DNA of 9,300 nucleotides from Flavobacteriaceae bacterium (GTDB lineage: Bacteria > Bacteroidota > Bacteroidia > Flavobacteriales > Flavobacteriaceae). A model generated the notes under the pieces. It had not been told where the DNA came from and made no database searches. It saw only the letters and a program-made list of their open reading frames with translations. The translations under genes and the position numbers were made by a program. How positions within the stretch are numbered: the first letter of the stretch is position 1; the number at the start of each line of letters is the position of its first letter. Of this stretch, positions 1 through 6,100 are shown piece after piece. The DNA lies in assembly GCA_027068695.1 (NCBI GenBank), contig JAMOMG010000187.1, positions 1 through 9,300 of the forward strand, given 5' to 3'.

Positions 1-1611
1 GATTTACAAGGCTCATTAGCGCTATTGTTTGAACAAGCAGCTTCAAGGGGTCTTGTACAAGAAACTTCAACTGGAAATTTGCATTTCTCATTCACAATTA
101 GAAATCAATACGTTTCAACTTTTGCAACCATAAAGGCTGCTATTAAAAATAAAAATTTACTGTATACTTACCAAAATAATTTTTTCAAAAAAGCTATTGA
201 ACAGGCTTCAAAAAATAAAGTTAAAGGCTACATTTTTGGGGATAATTATGATAAAAACAGGAATAAAGCATTTGTTGATTTATTGTTAAAACACAAAATT
301 AACGTATATCCATTAACTAATAACACTACTGTAAATAACAAAATTTATAAAAAAGGAAATGCCTTTATAGTTCCTACCAAACAAAAAGAGTATTTAATGG
401 TCCGAACTATGTTTGAGACCTATAAAAAATACAGAGATAGTGTTTTTTATGATGCATCTTCGTGGTCTGTGGCAAATTTCTATAATATGAAATACAGTAC
501 ACTACAAAAAATACCTAATTTAAAAAATGAAATAACATCAGAGTCAAACAACATAAATATTAATGATTTTACATTGAGTAATTATGCCTATTTAATTTCT
601 TGGGATGATTACTATACCCCTGCTCTATTGTATAAGCTACAGCAAAAAGGCATAATTGTAAAAACCGCTATGCAGCCTATTACAACTATTGCCAACGGAA
701 AAGAAAAATATTTTGATAGAGGTACATTGCTAATTCCTGTTAGCATTCAAAATATGACTAAAGAATCTCTATTTTCAATACTAAATACGATAAGCAAGCA
801 GCATTCAATTCAGGTATATACTGTTAATACTGGGTATAGCTTAAAAGGAATTGATATTGGCAGCAACAATTTTGTAACTTTAAAACAACCTAAAGTTATG
901 ATGGTTGTTGAAGGAAATACTTCTTCTTATGAAGTTGGTGAGGTATGGCACTTATTTGAACAACGTATGCAAATGCCAATAGTAAAAGTACCTGAAAGAA
1001 TTTTTAACAGAACTGATTTACGAAGGTATAATGTTATTATTTTGGTCTCAGGAAATTACACACAGTTAAGTCAAAAAAGCAACGATAATTTAAAACAATG
1101 GGTGGCTCAAGGTAATACTTTAATAACCACCAGAACAGCGAGTTCTTGGGCTATTAAAAATAAAATAGTACCTGAACATTTACTAAAAAGAGTAAAAGAT
1201 TCTACAAAAACAAGAATTGATTATGCCAATTCCAGAGGCATTATTGGCAAACAAAATATTGGAGGTGCAATTTTTAAAGTTAATTTAGATTTAACACACC
1301 CTATTGCTTACGGGTATCACGATAAGGAAATACCTATTTATAAAAATAACAAAGTATTTTTAAGTCCAAGTAAAAGTCGTTTTTCAACAGTTGCCAAATA
1401 CACTCAAACCCCTCATATTGACGGTTATGTAACTCAATATAATATTGATAATTACATAAAAAAATCTGCAGCCATTATTGTGAGTAAAATTGGGAATGGT
1501 AGAGTTATATTATTTGCAGATAATCCAAATTTTAGAGGTGCTTGGTATGGAACCAACAAGTTATTTATGAATGCTGTCTTTTTTGGTAATTTAATTAAAG
1601 TTCCGAATTAG
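1..1611 (+). CDS. M14-family zinc carboxypeptidase-like protein, C-terminal part (5' end outside window)
   Basis: The frame is open from the first base, so only the last 536 residues are visible; the TTG at position 25 is an internal Leu codon, not a start. The visible N-terminus (GSLALLFEQAASRG, then FTIRNQ about 20 residues later) resembles the end of the M14 catalytic domain in large flavobacterial carboxypeptidases. The Glu of LFEQ may be the M14 general-base Glu, but this is inference. The zinc-binding HxxE and His residues would lie upstream and cannot be checked. Residues ~298-400 of the visible part (KVMMVVEG, then a predicted alternation of strands and helices including VIILVSG and WVAQGNTLITT) look like a class I glutamine-amidotransferase-like Rossmann domain, which follows the peptidase domain in this family. 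The C-terminus GRVILFADNPNFRGAWYGTN is typical of that module. The family is normally exported to the periplasm or cell surface; the signal peptide is not visible. The gene converges on the tRNA. Family assignment is fairly sure; substrate is unknown. Confidence 0.8.
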   Translation, partial: DLQGSLALLFEQAASRGLVQETSTGNLHFSFTIRNQYVSTFATIKAAIKNKNLLYTYQNNFFKKAIEQASKNKVKGYIFGDNYDKNRNKAFVDLLLKHKINVYPLTNNTTVNNKIYKKGNAFIVPTKQKEYLMVRTMFETYKKYRDSVFYDASSWSVANFYNMKYSTLQKIPNLKNEITSESNNININDFTLSNYAYLISWDDYYTPALLYKLQQKGIIVKTAMQPITTIANGKEKYFDRGTLLIPVSIQNMTKESLFSILNTISKQHSIQVYTVNTGYSLKGIDIGSNNFVTLKQPKVMMVVEGNTSSYEVGEVWHLFEQRMQMPIVKVPERIFNRTDLRRYNVIILVSGNYTQLSQKSNDNLKQWVAQGNTLITTRTASSWAIKNKIVPEHLLKRVKDSTKTRIDYANSRGIIGKQNIGGAIFKVNLDLTHPIAYGYHDKEIPIYKNNKVFLSPSKSRFSTVAKYTQTPHIDGYVTQYNIDNYIKKSAAIIVSKIGNGRVILFADNPNFRGAWYGTNKLFMNAVFFGNLIKVPN

Positions 1612-1613
1612 TC

Positions 1614-1650
1614 TCTGTAAAACAGACCAATTGCTTGGGATATTTTTATT
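1614..1650 (+). terminator. Weak possible terminator after the carboxypeptidase gene
   Basis: Two small adjacent inverted repeats follow the stop codon: TCTGT-AAA-ACAGA (1614-1626) and CCAA-TTGC-TTGG (1627-1638). A T-rich stretch (ATATTTTTATTTT) comes next. The layout fits a weak intrinsic terminator on the plus strand, between converging genes. Both stems are short, so this is tentative. There is no U-run on the minus-strand side after the tRNA. Confidence 0.3.
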
Positions 1651-1653
1651 TTG

Positions 1654-1738
1654 CAGAGAGGAAGGGATTCGAACCCTCGATACGTTGCCGTATACACACT
1701 TTCCAGGCGTGCGCCTTCGACCACTCGGCCACCTCTCT
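1654..1738 (-). tRNA. tRNA-Ser, anticodon GGA
   Basis: On the minus strand a full class II tRNA cloverleaf can be folded. The 7-bp acceptor stem is AGAGAGG/CCTCTCT, with discriminator G at 1654. The D arm begins GCCGAGTGG, typical of tRNA-Ser. The anticodon stem CACGC/GTGTG (one G-U pair) closes the loop CTGGAAA, with anticodon GGA at 1704-1702, reading UCC and UCU. A long variable arm forms a perfect hairpin ATACG-GCAA-CGTAT. The T arm contains GGTTCGAATCCC. The discriminator is followed by CAA, so CCA is not encoded and must be added after transcription. The gene begins 7 nt after the rimM stop codon on the same strand, so the tRNA is probably cut out of the rpsP-rimM transcript. Confidence 0.96.
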
Positions 1739-1745
1739 ATTTTTT

Positions 1746-2276
1746 TTATTGATTCAAGTATAAATCAATTAAGCCCTCAGGTGTTTTTACTAGAATTGTA
1801 CGATTTTCTCTATCTACTTTTTCAATAAAATGGTCAATCATAGGAATAAAAATAGTTGATCCATTTGCATTTACTTCAAATAATGGCTGTGCAGTAGAAT
1901 CATTAACTCCTGTAATTACACCTATATACCCAAAGTTAATATCTTCAATATCAAAATTTACGATTTCATGGTAGTAAAATTTATTTCCTGTGAGTTTAGG
2001 AAGAAACTCAAGTGGTAAATACAATGCTGCTCCCATAATTGTATTGGCATCATCTTCACTTGCTATATCTTCAAACTGAACACGTAATTGATTTCCTTTT
2101 TGCAGTAAACTTTTTTCAATAAAAAATGGAACCAAATCATTGCCTAAAGCAATAAATACTGATTCCAAATTTTGATACAATTCAGGTTCGTCAGTGTCTA
2201 ATTTAACAACTACTTCACCTCTAAAACTATGTTTTCGTACGATTTTGCCTAAATAAAAACAATCTTCTTTACGCAT
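1746..2276 (-). CDS. rimM: Ribosome maturation factor RimM
   Basis: This 176-residue protein has the normal size for RimM, the cytoplasmic factor that binds S19 and assists maturation of the 30S head and processing of 16S rRNA. The N-terminal RimM domain spans roughly residues 6-86 (CFYLGKIVRKHSFRGEVVVK, matching the family pattern G-x-I-x-x-x-H-G/F-x-x-G-E-V). A C-terminal PRC-barrel domain spans roughly 95-175: it contains FYYHEIVNFDI, then GYIGVITGV, then the segment IFIPMIDHFIEKVD, and ends with the family-typical PEGLIDLYL. The ATG start lies 15 nt after the rpsP stop. The rpsP-rimM pairing is conserved across bacteria and supports the call; trmD and rplS, which follow in Proteobacteria, are absent and a tRNA-Ser gene takes their place. 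No Shine-Dalgarno motif is evident before the start. Confidence 0.95.
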   Translation of the reverse strand: MRKEDCFYLGKIVRKHSFRGEVVVKLDTDEPELYQNLESVFIALGNDLVPFFIEKSLLQKGNQLRVQFEDIASEDDANTIMGAALYLPLEFLPKLTGNKFYYHEIVNFDIEDINFGYIGVITGVNDSTAQPLFEVNANGSTIFIPMIDHFIEKVDRENRTILVKTPEGLIDLYLNQ

Positions 2277-2291
2277 TTTCGTAACAATAAA

Positions 2292-2876
2292 TTACTCTGC
2301 TTTTCCTTCTTCAGTTGCAGCAGCTTGTGCATCGTCAATTGTTTGAGGAGCTTCCTCTTCAACTTTTTCTGTTGCTGCTTTTTCTGCTGCTTTTGCATCA
2401 GCCTCAGCTTTAATTGCAGCATTTTCAACTTCCTGAACAGCAGCTAAACGCTCTTCATTAATTTTTATTTCAGCAGCTAATGCTGTTGCTTTTTCTTCTG
2501 CTTCAGCTTTAGATAAACCTTCTTTTTTAGCAGTAAGTTTTGCTTCTTTTTCAGCTACCCAGGCTTGGAATTTTTCCTCAGCTTGTTCTTCTGTTAAAGC
2601 TCCTTTTCTAACACCACCCACTAAGTGATTTTTTAACATCGCTCCTTTATAAGATAAAATTGCTTTTGCTGTATCAGTTGGTTGTGCTCCATTTTGTAAC
2701 CATTTCACGGCTCCGTCAATATCTAAATCAATAGAAGCAGGATTTGTATTAGGATTATAAGTCCCAATTTTTTCTAAATACTTACCATCTCTTTTAGCGC
2801 GTGCATCTGCAGCCACTATCCAATAAAATGGTTTTCCTTTTTTACCGTGTCTTTGTAATCTAATTTTTACTGGCAT
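2292..2876 (-). CDS. rpsP: 30S ribosomal protein bS16 with long C-terminal extension
   Basis: Residues 1-82 are a canonical bS16: [20 protein letters not shown] at the N-terminus, then [20 protein letters not shown] and YNPNTNP, with [11 protein letters not shown] and a C-terminal helix ending near LKNHL. bS16 binds 16S rRNA and is needed for 30S body assembly. The E. coli protein stops at about 82 residues, but this one continues to 194. The extension begins with [16 protein letters not shown] (88-103) and becomes a strongly charged Ala/Glu/Lys-rich stretch to residue ~175, likely helical or coiled coil, with an acidic, probably disordered end ([10 protein letters not shown]). Extended S16 proteins are usual in Bacteroidota, so this is not a fusion artefact. 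Start: ATG at 2876, confirmed by the conserved N-terminus. It is the first gene of a unit with rimM and tRNA-Ser. Confidence 0.97.
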   Translation of the reverse strand: MPVKIRLQRHGKKGKPFYWIVAADARAKRDGKYLEKIGTYNPNTNPASIDLDIDGAVKWLQNGAQPTDTAKAILSYKGAMLKNHLVGGVRKGALTEEQAEEKFQAWVAEKEAKLTAKKEGLSKAEAEEKATALAAEIKINEERLAAVQEVENAAIKAEADAKAAEKAATEKVEEEAPQTIDDAQAAATEEGKAE

Positions 2877-2890
2877 TTTTTTAAAATTTT

Positions 2891-2905
2891 AAGGTACGAA
2901 ACCTT
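2891..2905 (-). promoter_or_regulatory. Small hairpin in the rpsP leader
   Basis: On the minus strand the sequence reads AAGGT-TTCGT-ACCTT, a perfect 5-bp stem with a 5-nt loop. It lies between the probable promoter (2924-2931) and the rpsP start, 14 nt upstream of the ATG. A stem in a short ribosomal-protein leader could serve feedback control by S16, but the stem alone does not prove it. Not a terminator: an A-rich run follows it, not a U-run. Confidence 0.35.
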
Positions 2906-2923
2906 GGTTATTAATTAAGTGCG

Positions 2924-2931
2924 CAAATATA
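2924..2931 (-). promoter_or_regulatory. Probable -7 promoter element for rpsP-rimM-tRNA
   Basis: The minus strand reads TATATTTG, an exact match to the Bacteroidota -7 consensus TAnnTTTG. It sits 47 nt upstream of the rpsP ATG, giving an inferred leader of about 40 nt. The -33 partner is not clear; TGTTTAATTG lies upstream at an approximate distance but is not a clean TTTG. Confidence 0.5.
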
Positions 2932-2964
2932 GTGAGATATTTTCAATTAAACACATTATATTTT

Positions 2965-2980
2965 AGCTTATTTTTAAGCT
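2965..2980. repeat. Perfect inverted repeat in divergent intergenic region
   Basis: AGCTTA-TTTT-TAAGCT is a perfect 6-bp inverted repeat with a 4-nt spacer. It lies upstream of the rpsP -7 motif and about 90 bp upstream of the dnaE -7 motif. It could be an operator or a small hairpin. In sequence this AT-rich, such repeats also occur by chance. Confidence 0.3.
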
Positions 2981-3022
2981 GATTGAATACTTTTAAAAAT
3001 ACAGTGATTAACAAGCCCATAC

Positions 3023-3044
3023 GCTGAATATCAATTAGTTCAGC
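3023..3044. repeat. Inverted repeat with 10-nt spacer upstream of dnaE
   Basis: GCTGAA and TTCAGC form a 6-bp inverted repeat separated by 10 nt, a spacing compatible with a dimeric regulator's half-sites. It lies about 28 bp upstream of the probable dnaE -7 motif, in the region where an upstream regulator would sit. No U-run follows, so it is not a terminator. Function is not known. Confidence 0.3.
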
Positions 3045-3072
3045 AAAAATTAGCTCAATACTAAAACTAAAT

Positions 3073-3080
3073 TAAATTTG
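3073..3080 (+). promoter_or_regulatory. Probable -7 promoter element for dnaE
   Basis: TAAATTTG matches the Bacteroidota -7 consensus TAnnTTTG exactly and lies 86 nt upstream of the dnaE ATG. No good -33 TTTG is visible 17-23 nt further upstream, so the call rests on one element. If right, the transcript would carry a leader of roughly 75-80 nt containing the repeats at 3101-3148. Confidence 0.4.
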
Positions 3081-3100
3081 TTAATAAAAAAGCGATGGTT

Positions 3101-3117
3101 AAGATTTGTAAAATCTT
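3101..3117 (+). repeat. Perfect 7-bp inverted repeat in the dnaE leader
   Basis: AAGATTT-GTA-AAATCTT is a perfect inverted repeat of 7 bp with a 3-nt spacer, downstream of the probable dnaE -7 element. It could be an operator for a repressor or a weak RNA hairpin. A partial T-run (TTTT at 3116-3119) overlaps its end, but the stem is too AT-rich to be a convincing attenuator. Confidence 0.35.
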
Positions 3118-3123
3118 TTAAAT

Positions 3124-3148
3124 TCATACTTTTAAAAACTCATACTTT
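3124..3148 (+). repeat. Direct repeat TCATACTTT x2 before dnaE
   Basis: TCATACTTT occurs at 3124-3132 and again at 3140-3148, a 16-bp period, within 45 nt of the dnaE start codon. This could be a pair of protein-binding half-sites or the trace of a short tandem duplication. No function can be assigned from sequence. Confidence 0.4.
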
Positions 3149-3166
3149 CACAAAATATTCTAATAC

Positions 3167-6100
3167 ATGTTTTTAATATTTGACACAGAAACCACTGGTT
3201 TACCAAAAAAATGGAATGCTCCAATTACCGATACCGATAATTGGCCAAGATGTGTTCAAATTGCATGGCAACTGCACGACTTGTATGGAGAGTTAATTGA
3301 ACAACAAGATTTTTTAATAATACCTGAAGATTACAATATTCCTTACGATGCTGAACAAATTCACGGTATTTCAACCCAATTAGCTAAAGAAAAAGGAGAA
3401 GATTTAGAAAAGGTTTTGCATTACTTTAATAAAGCACTTTCAAAATCAAAATTCGTAGTTGGTCAAAATGTAAAGTTTGATTTAAACATTATGGGGTGCG
3501 AATTTCACAGAAAAGAAATTCAAACAGACTTAAATCAAATGCCTGTTTTAGATACCTGTACGGAAAAAACAGCTAGTTTGTGTCAAATTCAAGGAGGTAG
3601 ATATGGAAAGTTTAAACTGCCAACCTTAACCGAATTACATCAACATTTATTCAATACACCTTTTAGTGAAGCCCATAATGCAACTGCTGATGTTGAGGCT
3701 ACAACACGTTGCTTTTTTGAATTAATTAGGCAACGAAATTATACTGTTGAACAACTAGATGTTCCCAGTGATTATTTTCAAATTTTCGATGCTAAAAACC
3801 CAACAACTATAGATGTTATTGGCTTAAAACATTTAAACCTCAAAAAAGAAAGTGAAAAATTAAAAAAAATTGCTCTTGCAACTGAAACTGAAACCCATGA
3901 GAATTTAAGTGATACCATTAAAGAACTTCAAGATGTTAACTTTTCACATTTACATTGCCACTCACAATTTTCTGTTTTACAATCTACATCAAGTGTTAGT
4001 AACCTTATAAACTCAGCAATAAAATATAAAATGCCTGCGGTAGCCTTAACTGATACTGGAAATATGATGGGTGCCTTTTATTTTATTGAAGAAGCATTAA
4101 ATTCTAACAAAGACAAAATAGCTTATAATAAAAGAATAGAAGAAGCTAAAAAAGCACTTCTGGAAATTGAAAAAAAAGAGGTACGTGAAATTAGTGAAGC
4201 TAAAAATGAAGAAATAGATTTATCATTTGCTACTAAAGAACCTAAAATATTATTTAAACCTATCTTAGGTTGTGAATTTAATGTTTGTGAAAATCATACT
4301 GATAGAACGCATAAAGACAATGGTTACCAAATAGTTTTTCTTGCAAAAAACAAAAATGGCTATCATAATTTGGCTAAAATGTCTTCTCTTTCTCATACAG
4401 ATGGATTTTATTATGTTCCAAGAATAGACAGAAGTATTATTGAAAAATATAAAGAAGATTTAATTGTACTTTCGGGAAATTTACTTGGTGAAATACCAAA
4501 TAAAATATTAAATATTGGTGAAAAACAGGCGGAAGAAGCCTTACTTTGGTGGAAAGAACAATTTGGAGATGATTTTTATTTAGAAGTAATGCGTCATAAC
4601 CAAGAAGAGGAAAACCATGTAAATAATACCTTAATACAATTTTCCAAAAAACACCAAGTAAAATTAGTTGCAACAAATAACACTTTTTATACAAACGAAG
4701 ATGAAGCCGAAGCCCATGATATTTTATTATGTGTTAAAAATGGAGAAAAAGTAGCAACTCCTAAAGGTAAAGGAAGAGGATATAGGTATGGATTGCCTAA
4801 TAATGAGTACTACTTTAAAACCCAAGAGCAAATGAAAAATTTGTTCGCTAATTTACCCGAAGCCATTTCAAATATTCAAGAAATCGTAGATAAAATTGAG
4901 ATTTACACCTTAAAACGAGATGTACTACTGCCTAAATTTGATATTCCCGAACGCTTTATCAACCCTCAAGACACTATTGATGGTGGCGTTCGTGGTGAAA
5001 ATGCCTACTTAAAATATTTAACTTTTGAAGGTGCTAAAAAACGTTATGGTGAAAAATTAGACAAAAACATTCAAGAACGATTAGATTTTGAACTTTCTAT
5101 TATTGAAAAAACTGGTTATCCAGGTTATTTTTTAATTGTTTGGGATTTTATTTTAGAAGCTCGTAAAATGGGTGTTTCCGTTGGCCCAGGCCGTGGTTCT
5201 GCTGCTGGTTCTGCCGTTGCCTATTGCTTATGGATTACCAATATTGACCCTATAAAATACAACTTACTTTTTGAGCGTTTCCTTAATCCTGATCGTGTTT
5301 CATTACCCGATATTGATATAGATTTTGATGATGAAGGCCGACAAAAAGTAATTGATTTTGTGATTGATAAATACGGTGCCAGTCAGGTAGCTCAAATCAT
5401 TACTTACGGCACTATGGCAGCCAAATCCTCAATAAGAGACACTGCACGAGCACTTGACTTACCTTTATCTGATGCTGATAGAATTGCTAAATTAATACCA
5501 TTAATAAAATTACAGCATATTTTTGGTGAAGATGAAAAGAGCAAAGCAAAAGTTAAAGGTTTAAGATCTGAAGAATTTGACAATATTAGCGAATTGAAAA
5601 CCATTGCTGAAGGTGATAATCTTGAAGCAATAACTATTAAACAGGCCATTGCATTAGAAGGATCTGTGAGGAATACTGGAACTCATGCTTGTGGTGTTAT
5701 TATTACACCTGAAAAAATAACCAACTTGGTTCCTGTTGCCACAGCCAAAGATAGCGACATGTATGTCACACAATTTGATAACAATGTAGTTGAGAGTGCG
5801 GGACTACTTAAAATGGATTTTTTAGGGTTAAAAACCTTAACACTAATTAAAGATGCTGTAAAAATTATAAAAGCAATTCACGGTATAGAACTAATTCCAG
5901 ATGATTTTCCTTTAGACGACCCTAAAACATATGAGCTTTTTCAACGTGGGGAAACTATAGGTGTTTTTCAATATGAATCTCCTGGTATGCAAAAGCATAT
6001 GAAAGCTTTAAAACCTACCGAGTTCGCTGATTTAATTGCTATGAATGCCCTCTATAGGCCAGGTCCAATGGAGTACATTCCTCTGTTTATTATGAGAAAA

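Noticed and set aside
1631..1828. 65-codon plus-strand reading frame across the tRNA and the end of rimM
   Set aside because: It runs antisense through a well-formed tRNA-Ser and the 3' end of rimM; its sequence is the familiar false peptide produced by reading a tRNA-Ser backwards.
2292..2624. S16 tail as a separate fused gene or frameshift product
   Set aside because: The frame is continuous, composition is coherent, and extended S16 proteins are usual in this phylum.
2955..2960. TATAAT on the minus strand upstream of rpsP as a sigma-70 -10 box
   Set aside because: Bacteroidota primary sigma factors prefer TAnnTTTG; the exact TATATTTG nearer to rpsP is a better candidate, and TATAAT is common by chance in such AT-rich DNA.
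4437..4694. 85-codon minus-strand frame inside dnaE
   Set aside because: It is antisense to a conserved part of the PHP domain, is rich in Leu/Tyr/Phe as expected from reverse reading of AT-rich codons, and has no recognisable motif.
5404..5649. 81-codon minus-strand frame inside dnaE
   Set aside because: It is antisense to the polymerase core, with no family similarity and no separate promoter.
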